The position numbers were made by a program, and so were the translations under genes. A stretch of DNA of 64,000 bases, taken from NCBI RefSeq assembly GCF_945906775.1, contig NZ_CAMDRE010000001.1:930001-994000 (forward strand). Direction: 5' to 3'. Under the pieces are notes generated by a model, which saw nothing but the letters and a program-made list of their open reading frames with translations, did no database searches and had not been told where the DNA came from. This stretch comes from Citrobacter sp. Marseille-Q6884 (lineage in GTDB: Bacteria > Pseudomonadota > Gammaproteobacteria > Enterobacterales > Enterobacteriaceae). Below are positions 53,990-63,431 of the stretch, piece after piece; the first letter of the stretch is position 1; each line of letters starts with the position of its first letter.

Positions 53990-54346
53990 TTAGCGCTCCA
54001 GCGGGGTCTTATCAGCTGCGGGTTGTACCGCGGCCAGTTTTTGTTCCAGCTCGGCTACGCGTTTCGCTAGCGCGTCAACGTCGGGGTTTCGCTCTGAAGG
54101 TTGAATGTGGTTTTGCATCCCCCAGCCGCGTTCGGGCTGGTAGAGGGTGGCCCAAATCCACAGAAACGGCCAAATAGCATGAAGGGTGAACAGGCTGATC
54201 CAGCCTGCCGTATGGATAGCATCAGCATGGGGATGGTTACGCTTTTTCGCCATGTTATAGGGAATGTCATGGATGGCGATGATTCCGTAAAACAGAACCA
54301 AAAAAACGAAGATCAGCACGCCCAACGCGAAATAATTTAGAAACAT
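53990..54346 (-). CDS. yibI: Small inner-membrane protein YibI (DUF3302)
   Basis: A 118-residue two-helix membrane protein and paralogue of YiaW, with the same NYFALGVLIFVFLVLFYGII start and a longer C-terminal coiled coil (DALAKRVAELEQKL). Forms an operon with yibH. ATG at 54346 with GAGGCAGCT upstream. Confidence 0.9.
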   Translation of the reverse strand: MFLNYFALGVLIFVFLVLFYGIIAIHDIPYNMAKKRNHPHADAIHTAGWISLFTLHAIWPFLWIWATLYQPERGWGMQNHIQPSERNPDVDALAKRVAELEQKLAAVQPAADKTPLER

Positions 54347-54876
54347 AGCTGCCTCGTATTCACGCTAATTAGAGTTTTATCTGTGCTGGCAGCCGTACAT
54401 ACCCAGGCTGGTATTTTGAACATAACTGGAGTTATGCATTTTCGCCATATCATAAATAAAATATTTTTTCTGGCGAGAAATGGCTCTATTTGCAGGAAAA
54501 CAGACCCACAAAGAACCTGCTATAGATCACATCGGGATTTGTCCCAATGAAAATTTCTTGCGATGCAGATCACAAAGATTCAACAAACAGAGAAATAGAA
54601 ATCGTGATCAAACTCACAATTAATGGCCATTTTTAGCAATTTCTTATGCACTGATGTTTTTTTGTACGCATGTTTTGTGATGACAATCACATTAAGTAAC
54701 GCCATACACCCTATATTTACGTGACCAACTTCACACAAAAAGTCATCGACTGGACAGTTGAACGATTCAGTGCCAGATTTCGCAGTATCTACAGGGTCCG
54801 GCTACCTCCTGCCGCTACATTAACAAACCTCGGGCTTCCAGCCTGCGCGAGAGCAAACATAAGAAGGGGTGTTTTT
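54347..54876 (+). promoter_or_regulatory. mtlA control region with several CRP sites
   Basis: A 530-bp gene-free region. CRP-like sites on the plus strand: TGCGA-N6-TCACA at 54559-54574, CGTGA-N6-TCACA at 54603-54618 and a perfect TGTGA-N6-TCACA at 54676-54691. TATATT at 54712-54717 is a likely -10 box; the nearest CRP site would then be centred near -40, a class II arrangement. E. coli mtlA has five CRP sites in the same place and is repressed by MtlR. The long leader (~150 nt) may hold further control. Confidence 0.8.
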
Positions 54877-56790
54877 ATGTCATCCGATATTAAGATCAAA
54901 GTGCAAAGCTTTGGTCGATTCCTCAGCAACATGGTGATGCCAAATATCGGCGCGTTTATCGCGTGGGGTATTATCACTGCACTATTTATTCCGACAGGAT
55001 GGTTGCCGAACGAAACACTGGCGAAACTCGTCGGTCCTATGATCACCTACCTCCTGCCGCTGCTGATTGGTTATACCGGCGGTAAACTGGTTGGCGGCGA
55101 TCGCGGCGGCGTCGTCGGCGCTATCACCACCATGGGCGTTATCGTCGGTGCGGATATGCCGATGTTCCTCGGTGCGATGATCGCCGGTCCGCTGGGCGGC
55201 TGGGCTATCAAACACTTTGACAGCTGGGTAGACGGTAAGATCAAATCCGGTTTTGAGATGCTGGTGAATAACTTCTCCGCCGGCATCATCGGTATGATCC
55301 TTGCTATTCTGGCATTCCTCGGCATTGGCCCATTGGTTGAAGCACTGTCCAAAATTCTGGCAGCAGGCGTTAACTTCATGGTTGTCCATGACATGCTGCC
55401 GCTGGCGTCTATCTTTGTTGAACCGGCGAAAATCCTGTTCCTCAACAACGCCATCAACCACGGTATCTTCTCACCACTGGGTATTCAGCAGTCCCATGAG
55501 ATGGGCAAATCCATCTTCTTCCTGATTGAAGCAAACCCAGGTCCGGGTATGGGCGTTCTGCTGGCGTACATGTTCTTTGGTCGCGGCAGCGCTAAACAGT
55601 CTGCGGGCGGTGCGGCCATCATCCACTTCCTCGGGGGTATCCACGAAATTTACTTCCCGTATGTGCTGATGAACCCACGTCTGATTCTGGCCGTTATCCT
55701 CGGCGGTATGACTGGCGTATTTACCCTGACGATTCTTAACGGTGGTCTGGTTTCTCCGGCCTCTCCGGGTTCTATCCTGGCCGTGCTGGCAATGACCCCG
55801 AAAGGCGCGTACTTCGCTAACATCGCAGCGATCTGTGCCGCAATGGCGGTCTCCTTTGTTGTCTCTGCCATTCTGCTGAAAACCAGCAAAGTGAAAGAAG
55901 ATGATGATATTGACGCGGCAAACCGCCGTATGCAGGACATGAAAGCAGAATCCAAAGGTGCATCCCCGCTGTCTGCTGGCGATGTCACCAACGACCTGAG
56001 CCATGTGCGTAAAATCATCGTTGCCTGTGATGCCGGTATGGGTTCCAGCGCGATGGGTGCGGGTGTGTTGCGTAAGAAAGTGCAGGATGCGGGTCTGTCT
56101 CAGATTTCCGTCACCAACAGCGCGATTAACAACCTGCCGCCGGATGTGGATTTGGTCATTACCCACCGCGATCTGACTGAACGCGCAATGCGCCAGGTTC
56201 CGCAAGCACAGCACATTTCGCTGACAAACTTCCTCGACAGCGGCCTGTACACCAGCCTGACCGAGCGTCTGGTTGCGGCACAGCGCCACAACGTTAACGA
56301 AGAGAAAGTCCGCGACCACCTGAAAGACAGCTTTGATGAAGGTGATAACAACCTGTTCAAACTGGGTGCGGAAAATATCTTCCTTGGCCGTAAAGCCAGC
56401 AACAAAGAAGAAGCGATTCGCTTTGCGGGTGAGCAACTGGTGAAAGGCGGTTATGTCGAGCCAGAATACGTTGAAGCGATGCTGGACCGCGAAAAACTGA
56501 CCCCGACCTATCTGGGTGAGTCCATCGCTGTGCCGCACGGTACCGTTGAAGCGAAAGACCGCGTGCTGAAAACCGGTGTGGTGTTCTGCCAGTACCCGGA
56601 AGGCGTCCGCTTCGGTGAAGAAGAAGACGATATTGCACGCCTGGTCATTGGTATCGCCGCGCGTAATAACGAGCACATCCAGGTGATTACCAGCCTGACC
56701 AACGCACTGGATGATGAATCCGTGATCGAACGTCTGGCGCATACCTCCAGCGTGGATGAAGTTCTGGCACTGCTGGCTGGTCGTAAGTAA
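54877..56790 (+). CDS. mtlA: Mannitol-specific PTS enzyme IICBA
   Basis: Takes up D-mannitol and phosphorylates it to mannitol 1-phosphate. The 637-residue protein starts at ATG 54877 (MSSDIKIKVQSF), after AGAAGGGG. The N-terminal IIC membrane domain spans ~1-335. The IIB domain has its phosphocysteine in VACDAGMGSS (~384). The C-terminal IIA domain has its phosphohistidine in VPHGTVEAK (~554). An extended frame to 54721 is excluded since it starts at the promoter. First gene of mtlADR. Confidence 0.98.
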   Translation: MSSDIKIKVQSFGRFLSNMVMPNIGAFIAWGIITALFIPTGWLPNETLAKLVGPMITYLLPLLIGYTGGKLVGGDRGGVVGAITTMGVIVGADMPMFLGAMIAGPLGGWAIKHFDSWVDGKIKSGFEMLVNNFSAGIIGMILAILAFLGIGPLVEALSKILAAGVNFMVVHDMLPLASIFVEPAKILFLNNAINHGIFSPLGIQQSHEMGKSIFFLIEANPGPGMGVLLAYMFFGRGSAKQSAGGAAIIHFLGGIHEIYFPYVLMNPRLILAVILGGMTGVFTLTILNGGLVSPASPGSILAVLAMTPKGAYFANIAAICAAMAVSFVVSAILLKTSKVKEDDDIDAANRRMQDMKAESKGASPLSAGDVTNDLSHVRKIIVACDAGMGSSAMGAGVLRKKVQDAGLSQISVTNSAINNLPPDVDLVITHRDLTERAMRQVPQAQHISLTNFLDSGLYTSLTERLVAAQRHNVNEEKVRDHLKDSFDEGDNNLFKLGAENIFLGRKASNKEEAIRFAGEQLVKGGYVEPEYVEAMLDREKLTPTYLGESIAVPHGTVEAKDRVLKTGVVFCQYPEGVRFGEEEDDIARLVIGIAARNNEHIQVITSLTNALDDESVIERLAHTSSVDEVLALLAGRK

Positions 56791-56797
56791 GTCCCGT

Positions 56798-56902
56798 GGC
56801 CCGATGGCGCTCGCGCTTATCGGGCCCTGGTCCCACTCTCTCCGAAAGCAGGAGAGGGTTTGGGTGAGGGGAATGTATCGCTGTCCCTCACCCCAGCCCT
56901 CT
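56798..56902. repeat. REP and box-C-like repeats between mtlA and mtlD
   Basis: A REP-like palindrome, GGCCCGAT/ATCGGGCC (56798-56805, 56819-56826), is followed by an inverted pair: GAGGGTTTGGGTGAGGG (56854-56870) and CCCTCACCCCAGCCCTC (56885-56901). The second pair resembles the box C repeat of E. coli. They probably stabilise mtlA mRNA and tune mtlDR expression. Confidence 0.65.
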
Positions 56903-56933
56903 TGGGTAAAAAACATTAATGAAGGTTAATACT

Positions 56934-58082
56934 ATGAAAGCATTACATTTTGGCGCAGGTAATATCGGTCGTGGCTTTATCGGCAAATTGCTGGCTGACG
57001 CGGGGATACAACTGACGTTTGCGGATGTAAATCAGGTGGTGCTTGATGCCCTGAATGCCCGTCATAGCTATCAGGTTCACGTTGTCGGTGAAAATGAGCA
57101 GGTCGATACCGTTTCTGGCGTCAACGCCGTCAGCAGCATCGGTGATGATGTCGTTGAACTGATTGCCCAAGTGGATTTAGTGACCACTGCGGTGGGTCCG
57201 GTGGTGCTTGAGCGTATCGCTCCGGCTATCGCCAAAGGGCTGACCAAACGTAAGGCGCAGGGCATCACTACCCCGCTGAATATCATTGCCTGCGAAAACA
57301 TGGTGCGCGGTACCACGCAGTTGAAAGGCCATGTCATGAACGCGCTGGCAGACGCTGATAAAGCCTGGGTTGAAGAGCATGTCGGCTTTGTCGATTCCGC
57401 CGTGGACCGTATTGTTCCGCCTTCTGCTTCCGCAACCAACGACCCGTTGGAAGTGACCGTGGAAACCTTCAGTGAGTGGATTGTCGATAAAACGCAGTTC
57501 AAAGGCGAACTGCCGAATATCCCGGGAATGGAATTAACTGATAACCTGATGGCATTTGTCGAACGTAAACTCTTCACGCTGAACACCGGGCATGCTATAA
57601 CCGCGTACCTCGGTAAATTGACCGGTCATCAGACCATCCGTGACGCGATTCTCGACGAGAAAATCCGCGCAGTGGTTAAAGGTGCGATGGAAGAGAGTGG
57701 CGCGGTACTGATCAAACGCTATGGCTTTGATGCGGCAAAACATGCGGCATACATTCAGAAAATCCTCGGTCGTTTTGAAAACCCGTACCTGAAAGATGAC
57801 GTTGAGCGCGTGGGCCGTCAGCCGCTGCGTAAACTGAGCGCAGGCGATCGTTTGATCAAGCCACTGCTGGGTACGCTGGAATATGGTCTGCCGCACGTTA
57901 ATCTGGTCAACGGTATTGCGGCGGCGATGCATTATCGCAGCGCAGAGGATCCGCAGGCGCAAGAACTGGCCGCGTTGATTGACGAAAAAGGCCCACAGGC
58001 TGCGCTGGCGCAAATTTCCGGGCTGGATGCCAACAGTGATGTGGTCGTGGAGGCGGTAAACGCATATAACGCGACCAAATGA
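56934..58082 (+). CDS. mtlD: Mannitol-1-phosphate 5-dehydrogenase
   Basis: NAD-dependent oxidation of mannitol 1-phosphate to fructose 6-phosphate. The 382-residue protein starts at ATG 56934 (MKALHFGAGNIGRGF), with GAAGG upstream. The Rossmann motif is HFGAGNIGRG. The polyol-specific long-chain dehydrogenase catalytic lysine lies in the VERKLFTLNTGH region (~200-215). An in-frame ATG five codons upstream (56919) is a possible alternative. Its last four bases overlap the mtlR start (ATGA). Confidence 0.97.
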   Translation: MKALHFGAGNIGRGFIGKLLADAGIQLTFADVNQVVLDALNARHSYQVHVVGENEQVDTVSGVNAVSSIGDDVVELIAQVDLVTTAVGPVVLERIAPAIAKGLTKRKAQGITTPLNIIACENMVRGTTQLKGHVMNALADADKAWVEEHVGFVDSAVDRIVPPSASATNDPLEVTVETFSEWIVDKTQFKGELPNIPGMELTDNLMAFVERKLFTLNTGHAITAYLGKLTGHQTIRDAILDEKIRAVVKGAMEESGAVLIKRYGFDAAKHAAYIQKILGRFENPYLKDDVERVGRQPLRKLSAGDRLIKPLLGTLEYGLPHVNLVNGIAAAMHYRSAEDPQAQELAALIDEKGPQAALAQISGLDANSDVVVEAVNAYNATK

Positions 58083-58669
58083 TAGAGAATGCGGCGCAGG
58101 TCACCCTGCGCCCGAATGACAGATTGTCAGATATGCAGGCAATAATGGAACAAACGCAGGCCTTTGAAAATCGTGTGCTTGAGCGTCTGAATGCTGGCAA
58201 AACCGTACGCAGCTTCCTCATCACCGCCGTAGAATTACTCACCGAGGCGGTGAATATTCTGGTGCTTCAGGTATTTCGCAAAGACGACTACGCGGTGAAA
58301 TACGCAGTGGAACCGTTGCTCGACGGCGACGGCCCGCTGGGCGATCTCTCTGTTCGTCTGAAGCTGATCTATGGCCTGGGCGTGCTCAGTCGCCCGGAGT
58401 ATGAAGATGCGGAACTGCTCATGGCACTGCGTGAAGAGTTGAATCACGACGGCAATGAATATGCATTTACTGACGACGAAATTCTCGGACCGTTTGGTGA
58501 ACTGCACTGCGTGACAGCGCTTCCCCCACCCCCACAGTTTGATACCTCAGACTCAGGTTTGTACGCAATGCAAATCCAGCGCTACCAACAGATGGTACGC
58601 TCCACCATGGTGCTTTCCCTGACCGAGCTGATTTCCAAAATCAGCTTGAAAAAAGCCTTTCAGAAATAA
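58079..58669 (+). CDS. mtlR: Mannitol operon repressor MtlR
   Basis: A 196-residue helical protein that represses mtlADR in E. coli. It belongs to its own small family with no recognisable DNA-binding motif, so its mode of action may be indirect. The core MEQTQAFENRVLERLNAGK to the C-terminus matches E. coli closely; the first ~10 residues differ. Starts within the last codon of mtlD (ATGA overlap). Confidence 0.94.
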   Translation: MIENAAQVTLRPNDRLSDMQAIMEQTQAFENRVLERLNAGKTVRSFLITAVELLTEAVNILVLQVFRKDDYAVKYAVEPLLDGDGPLGDLSVRLKLIYGLGVLSRPEYEDAELLMALREELNHDGNEYAFTDDEILGPFGELHCVTALPPPPQFDTSDSGLYAMQIQRYQQMVRSTMVLSLTELISKISLKKAFQK

Positions 58670-58681
58670 ACCGCTACCGAT

Positions 58682-58888
58682 TTACTTCTCTTCCTGCTGA
58701 GGTCGGTACAACTGCCGATAGTACGCCAGGCGCTGTTGATAAAGCTGCACATTTTCCTTAGGGACCTCAGACGGAATCGTATTGCGCGGCGGCGTTTTAT
58801 TCAGGTACTCACGAAAAGCCTGGCTTGAGGCCATAAAATCGATAGTTTTATCAATAAGGATTGAAACGTTCTCGCCTATTTTCACCAT
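58682..58888 (-). CDS. yibT: Small protein YibT
   Basis: A 68-residue soluble protein from ATG 58888 (MVKIGENVSILIDK), with GGAGGG a few bases upstream. It resembles E. coli YibT in FMASSQAFREYLNK and QRLAYYRQLYRP. Function unknown. Convergent with mtlR, 12 bp apart. An upstream ATG at 58918 is less well placed. Confidence 0.82.
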   Translation of the reverse strand: MVKIGENVSILIDKTIDFMASSQAFREYLNKTPPRNTIPSEVPKENVQLYQQRLAYYRQLYRPQQEEK

Positions 58889-59179
58889 GATGAGCCCTCC
58901 TCCATGTATTATTCGCACGCAGCCTGTGCGGCTGATGATTTAAGTTTAGGATCGGTTCGGCGATTATATTGAGGAAAACGTGCTTCACGGTGAAGCCGCC
59001 AGTAAACGCGCCATCATCGATCTTATTTCTTAAAATTCATTCTGAATCAAACAGATAGTATTATTGTTAGCGATAAAATACTTGCATCATTTGATTGTTT
59101 CTCTTCGATTAGTTGAGAATAATACCGCTCTGCGCGCATACTATAGGATATTCATCCTATTTTTATCAGAAGCTATCCT

Positions 59180-59542
59180 ATGAAAGAAGTCGAAAAAAAC
59201 GAAATTAAACGCCTGAGCGATCGCCTGGATGCCATCCGCCACCAGCAAGCAGATCTCTCGCTGGTTGAAGCCGCCGAAAAATACGCCGAGCTGGAAAAAG
59301 AGAAAGAAACGATCGAAACCGAGATCGCACGTCTGCGTGAAGTGCACGGTCAGAAACTGAGCAAAGAAGCGCAGAAACTGACGAAACTCCCTTTCCGTCG
59401 CGCCATCACCAAAAAAGAACAGGCTGACATGGGCAAGCTGAAAAAAAGCGTACGTGGCCTGATCGTCGTACACCCGATGACAGAACTGGGTCGTGAAATG
59501 GGCCTGAAAGAGATGACGGGCTTTTCAAAAACTGAGTTTTGA
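59180..59542 (+). CDS. yibL: Ribosome-associated protein YibL (DUF2810)
   Basis: A 120-residue basic protein with a strongly charged coiled coil over residues ~1-60 (VEAAEKYAELEKEKETIETE) and a basic C-terminal part. E. coli YibL co-purifies with ribosomal particles. The start ATG at 59180 lacks a good Shine-Dalgarno; see the finding on the ATCCTAT repeats. The 291-bp spacer before it (58889-59179) is AT-rich and otherwise featureless. Confidence 0.9.
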   Translation: MKEVEKNEIKRLSDRLDAIRHQQADLSLVEAAEKYAELEKEKETIETEIARLREVHGQKLSKEAQKLTKLPFRRAITKKEQADMGKLKKSVRGLIVVHPMTELGREMGLKEMTGFSKTEF

Positions 59543-59549
59543 TACCTTT

Positions 59550-59572
59550 CCGGGCAACCTCTGCTTGCCCGG
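59550..59572 (+). terminator. Hairpin after yibL
   Basis: CCGGGCAA (59550-59557) pairs with TTGCCCGG (59565-59572), 7-base loop. The tail TCTCCCCC is poor in T. Confidence 0.6.
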
Positions 59573-59587
59573 TCTCCCCCTCCCACT

Positions 59588-59606
59588 GAATTGGCCCTAC
59601 CAATTC
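59588..59606 (+). promoter_or_regulatory. LldR operator (O1-like) upstream of lldP
   Basis: GAATTGGCCCTACCAATTC is a perfect inverted repeat with 7-bp arms and a 5-bp centre, 197 bp before the lldP start. It matches the FadR-type LldR operator described upstream of E. coli lldPRD. I could not identify the second operator near the start site. Confidence 0.8.
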
Positions 59607-59802
59607 TGACCATATCCGAATACTTCCTCACATTTCCTTAAAATTTGACTACAATACCGTTGCCAATAAATAACATTTGATTAACCATTCATTGTCATTA
59701 CCCCTACACAACAATATTGGCAGGGCCACTTTTACACATAATGTGACGAAGAGATGAGCACAGACTCATTCCATTATGTTGTCGGCCCCCAGGAGACCTG
59801 CA

Positions 59803-61458
59803 ATGAATCTCTGGCAACAGAACTACGACCCGGCCGGTAACATCTGGCTCTCAAGCCTGATCGCGTCACTTCCTATCCTGTTCTTTTTCTTCGCACTGAT
59901 TAAGCTCAAGCTGAAAGGTTACGTCGCCGCATCGTGGACGGTTGTTATTGCCCTGTCCGTTGCTCTGCTGTTCTATAAAATGCCGGTCGATCACGCGCTG
60001 GCCTCCGTGGTGTACGGTTTCTTTTATGGTCTGTGGCCCATCGCCTGGATCATCATCGCAGCGGTGTTTGTTTATAAAATCTCGGTCAAAACCGGGCAGT
60101 TTGACATCATCCGCTCCTCCATCCTGTCGATTACCCCTGACCAGCGTCTGCAAATGTTGATTGTCGGCTTCTCCTTCGGCGCGTTCCTCGAAGGGGCTGC
60201 AGGCTTTGGCGCGCCGGTGGCGATTACCGCGGCATTATTGGTCGGTCTTGGTTTTAACCCGCTGTATGCAGCAGGCTTATGTCTGATTGTGAACACCGCC
60301 CCGGTCGCGTTTGGCGCAATGGGCATTCCGATCCTCGTTGCCGGTCAGGTCACCGGGCTGGACAGCTTTGAGATTGGCCAGATGGTAGGTCGCCAGCTGC
60401 CGTTCCTGACGATTATCGTGCTGTTCTGGATCATGGCGATTATGGATGGCTGGCGCGGCGTGAAGGAAACCTGGCCGGCGGTCATGGTCGCAGGTGGCTC
60501 CTTTGCTATCGCGCAGTACCTCAGCTCTAACTTTATCGGACCAGAACTGCCGGACATCATCTCTTCGCTGGTTTCACTGGTGTGTCTGACGCTGTTCCTG
60601 AAACGCTGGCAGCCGGTGCGCATCTTCCGCTTTGGCGATATGGGTGCTTCACAGGTCGATCAGACCCTGGCCCGCACCCACTATTCCGTCGGCCAGGTCG
60701 TTCGTGCCTGGTCCCCGTTCCTGTTCCTGACAGCCACCGTCACGCTGTGGAGCATACCGCCGTTTAAAGCACTGTTTGCGCCTGGCGGTGCGATGTATCA
60801 CTGGGTGGTTAATATTCCGGTTCCGTTCCTCGACAAACTGGTCGCCCGTATGCCGCCGGTGGTACATGAAGCCACGGCTTATGCTGCGGTGTACAAATTT
60901 GACTGGTTCTCGGCAACCGGCACCGCGATTCTGTTTGCCGCCCTGCTGTCTATCGTCTGGTTGAAGATGAAACCGTCTGCCGCGCTTCAGACCTTTGGCA
61001 GCACGCTGAAAGATCTGGCTTTGCCTATCTATTCGATCGGCATGGTGCTGGCGTTCGCGTTTATTTCTAACTACTCCGGCCTTTCTTCGACGCTGGCATT
61101 AGCACTGGCGCACACGGGAAGCGCCTTCACCTTCTTCTCGCCGTTCCTCGGCTGGCTGGGGGTATTCCTGACGGGTTCGGATACGTCTTCAAACGCCCTG
61201 TTCGCGGCCCTGCAGGCAACGGCAGCGCAACAAATCGGTGTTTCCGATGTGCTGATGGTGGCGGCAAATACCACCGGCGGCGTGACGGGCAAGATGATCT
61301 CTCCACAGTCTATCGCCATCGCCTGTGCGGCGGTGGGGCTGGTTGGGAAAGAGTCTGACCTGTTCCGCTTTACCGTTAAACACAGCCTGATTTTCACCTG
61401 CATGGTGGGTGTGATCACCACACTTCAGGCCTATGTCTTAACCTGGATGATTCCATGA
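59803..61458 (+). CDS. lldP: L-lactate permease LldP
   Basis: A 551-residue proton-lactate symporter with about 12-14 membrane helices; also takes up D-lactate and glycolate. It starts at ATG 59803 (MNLWQQNYDPAGNIW), after AGGAGACC; the frame from 59776 is too long. The family motifs GAFLEGAAGFGAPVAI (~120) and FLTGSDTSSNALF (~455) are intact. First gene of lldPRD, with the LldR operator upstream and ArcA control expected from E. coli. Ends with a 4-bp overlap with lldR. Confidence 0.97.
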   Translation: MNLWQQNYDPAGNIWLSSLIASLPILFFFFALIKLKLKGYVAASWTVVIALSVALLFYKMPVDHALASVVYGFFYGLWPIAWIIIAAVFVYKISVKTGQFDIIRSSILSITPDQRLQMLIVGFSFGAFLEGAAGFGAPVAITAALLVGLGFNPLYAAGLCLIVNTAPVAFGAMGIPILVAGQVTGLDSFEIGQMVGRQLPFLTIIVLFWIMAIMDGWRGVKETWPAVMVAGGSFAIAQYLSSNFIGPELPDIISSLVSLVCLTLFLKRWQPVRIFRFGDMGASQVDQTLARTHYSVGQVVRAWSPFLFLTATVTLWSIPPFKALFAPGGAMYHWVVNIPVPFLDKLVARMPPVVHEATAYAAVYKFDWFSATGTAILFAALLSIVWLKMKPSAALQTFGSTLKDLALPIYSIGMVLAFAFISNYSGLSSTLALALAHTGSAFTFFSPFLGWLGVFLTGSDTSSNALFAALQATAAQQIGVSDVLMVAANTTGGVTGKMISPQSIAIACAAVGLVGKESDLFRFTVKHSLIFTCMVGVITTLQAYVLTWMIP

Positions 61459-62231
61459 TCGTGATGCCCAGACGCCTGTCAGACGAGGTTGCTTCTCGTG
61501 TGCGGGCGCTGATTGAAGAACAACAACTGGAAGCGGGCATGAAATTGCCCGCCGAACGTCAGTTGGCGGTACAACTGGGCGTGTCGCGCAATTCTCTGCG
61601 CGAAGCGCTGGCGAAACTGGTGAGTGAAGGGGTGCTGATTAGCCGTCGCGGCGGCGGGACGTTTATCCGCTGGCAGCATGAAGCCTGGTCAGAACAAAAC
61701 ATCGTTCAGCCCCTGAAAACCCTGATGGCGGACGACCCTGATTACAGCTTCGATATTCTGGAAGCCCGCCACGCCATCGAAGCCAGCACCGCCTGGCACG
61801 CCGCAATGCGCGCCACAACGGCCGACAAAGAGAAGATCCGGCTCTGTTTCGACGCCACGCAGAGCGAAGATCCCGATATCGCCTCACAGGCGGACGTGCG
61901 TTTTCACCTCGCCATTGCAGAAGCCTCACACAACGTGGTGTTGTTACAGACCATGCGCGGTTTTTTCGACGTACTGCACTCTTCCGTGAAACAGAGTCGC
62001 CAGCGTATGTATCTCGTCCCCCCGGTATTTTCACAACTGACGGAACAACATTTGGCGGTGTTGGATGCCATTGTCGCCGGAGATGCCGATGGTGCACGCA
62101 AAGCCATGATGGCGCACCTCAGTTTTGTCCACACCACGATTAAACGATTTGATGAAGACCAGGCCCGCCAGGCGCGAATCACCCGCCTGCCCGGTGACCA
62201 TAATGAGATTAACAGGGAGAACAACGCATGA
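61455..62231 (+). CDS. lldR: L-lactate-responsive regulator LldR
   Basis: A 258-residue GntR/FadR-family regulator. The N-terminal winged HTH (LAVQLGVSRNSLREALAKLV, ~residues 36-55) is followed by an all-helical FCD effector domain with metal-type histidines. It represses and activates lldPRD according to L-lactate. ATGA overlaps with both neighbours (61455-61458, 62228-62231) indicate tight translational coupling. Confidence 0.97.
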   Translation: MIVMPRRLSDEVASRVRALIEEQQLEAGMKLPAERQLAVQLGVSRNSLREALAKLVSEGVLISRRGGGTFIRWQHEAWSEQNIVQPLKTLMADDPDYSFDILEARHAIEASTAWHAAMRATTADKEKIRLCFDATQSEDPDIASQADVRFHLAIAEASHNVVLLQTMRGFFDVLHSSVKQSRQRMYLVPPVFSQLTEQHLAVLDAIVAGDADGARKAMMAHLSFVHTTIKRFDEDQARQARITRLPGDHNEINRENNA

Positions 62232-63418
62232 TTATTTCAGCAGCCAGCGACTATCGCGCCGCAGCCCAACGCATTCTGCCCCCCTTTTTATTCCACTACA
62301 TTGACGGTGGCGCGTACGCGGAACACACCCTGCGCCGCAACGTGGAAGATTTGTCGGAGGTGGCGCTCCGCCAGCGCGTGCTGAAGAACATGGCCGATCT
62401 CAGTCTGGAGACCACGCTGTTTAACGAAAAACTGTCGATGCCGGTAGCATTAGCACCGGTTGGTTTGTGCGGGATGTATGCACGCCGGGGCGAGGTTCAG
62501 GCCGCCGCCGCCGCCGATGCCAAAGGTATTCCGTTTACGCTCTCTACTGTTTCCGTCTGCCCGATTGAGGAAGTCGCCCCGACCATCAAGCGTCCAATGT
62601 GGTTCCAGCTGTACGTCCTGCGCGATCGCGGTTTCATGCGTAATGCGCTGGAAAGGGCGAAAGCCGCAGGTTGCTCCACGCTGGTCTTTACTGTGGATAT
62701 GCCAACGCCTGGCGCGCGCTATCGTGATGCCCACTCGGGCATGAGCGGTCCAAATGCAGCAATGCGCCGCTACTGGCAGGCAGTCACTCATCCGCAGTGG
62801 GCCTGGGACGTCGGCCTGAATGGGCGTCCGCATGATTTAGGCAATATCTCCACCTATCTTGGGAAACCGACCGGCCTTGAGGATTACATCGGCTGGCTGG
62901 CGAATAACTTCGATCCATCTATTTCCTGGAAAGACCTGGAGTGGATCCGTGAATTCTGGGATGGCCCGATGGTGATCAAAGGGATCCTCGATCCAGAAGA
63001 TGCCCGTGACGCCGTGCGTTTTGGCGCGGATGGCATCGTCGTGTCTAACCACGGTGGACGCCAGCTCGATGGCGTGCTCTCTTCCGCTCGCGCGCTCCCC
63101 GCCATTGCCGACGCGGTAAAAGGGGATATCGCAATTCTGGCGGATAGCGGGATTCGCAATGGTTTGGACGTTGTGCGAATGATTGCCCTGGGCGCCGATA
63201 GCGTTCTGCTGGGTCGCGCTTACCTGTATGCACTGGCCACACATGGTCAGGCCGGTGTGGCCAATCTGCTGAATTTGATTGAGAAAGAGATGAAAGTGGC
63301 GATGACGCTGACCGGTGCAAAAACCATTAGCGAAATCAGCCGCGATTCACTGGTACAGGAGCTGGGTAAACAGCTGGCAGACTCCCCTTCACTGCTGAAA
63401 CGCGGGAATGCGGCCTAA
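62228..63418 (+). CDS. lldD: L-lactate dehydrogenase (quinone-dependent) LldD
   Basis: FMN enzyme at the inner face of the membrane that oxidises L-lactate to pyruvate and passes electrons to quinone. The 396-residue TIM barrel belongs to the glycolate-oxidase family. The catalytic histidine and flavin-contacting residues are in VSNHGGRQLDG (~272-282). Conserved YIDGGAYAEHTLRRN lies near the N-terminus, and DSGIRNGLDVVR binds the flavin phosphate. Last gene of lldPRD; the next gene begins 40 bp later inside a hairpin. Confidence 0.98.
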   Translation: MIISAASDYRAAAQRILPPFLFHYIDGGAYAEHTLRRNVEDLSEVALRQRVLKNMADLSLETTLFNEKLSMPVALAPVGLCGMYARRGEVQAAAAADAKGIPFTLSTVSVCPIEEVAPTIKRPMWFQLYVLRDRGFMRNALERAKAAGCSTLVFTVDMPTPGARYRDAHSGMSGPNAAMRRYWQAVTHPQWAWDVGLNGRPHDLGNISTYLGKPTGLEDYIGWLANNFDPSISWKDLEWIREFWDGPMVIKGILDPEDARDAVRFGADGIVVSNHGGRQLDGVLSSARALPAIADAVKGDIAILADSGIRNGLDVVRMIALGADSVLLGRAYLYALATHGQAGVANLLNLIEKEMKVAMTLTGAKTISEISRDSLVQELGKQLADSPSLLKRGNAA

Positions 63419-63431
63419 ACGTTAATTTGCT

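Noticed and set aside
55471..56916. 481-codon open frame opposite mtlA
   Set aside because: Antisense shadow caused by codon bias in mtlA; His/Gln/Phe-rich and without family resemblance.
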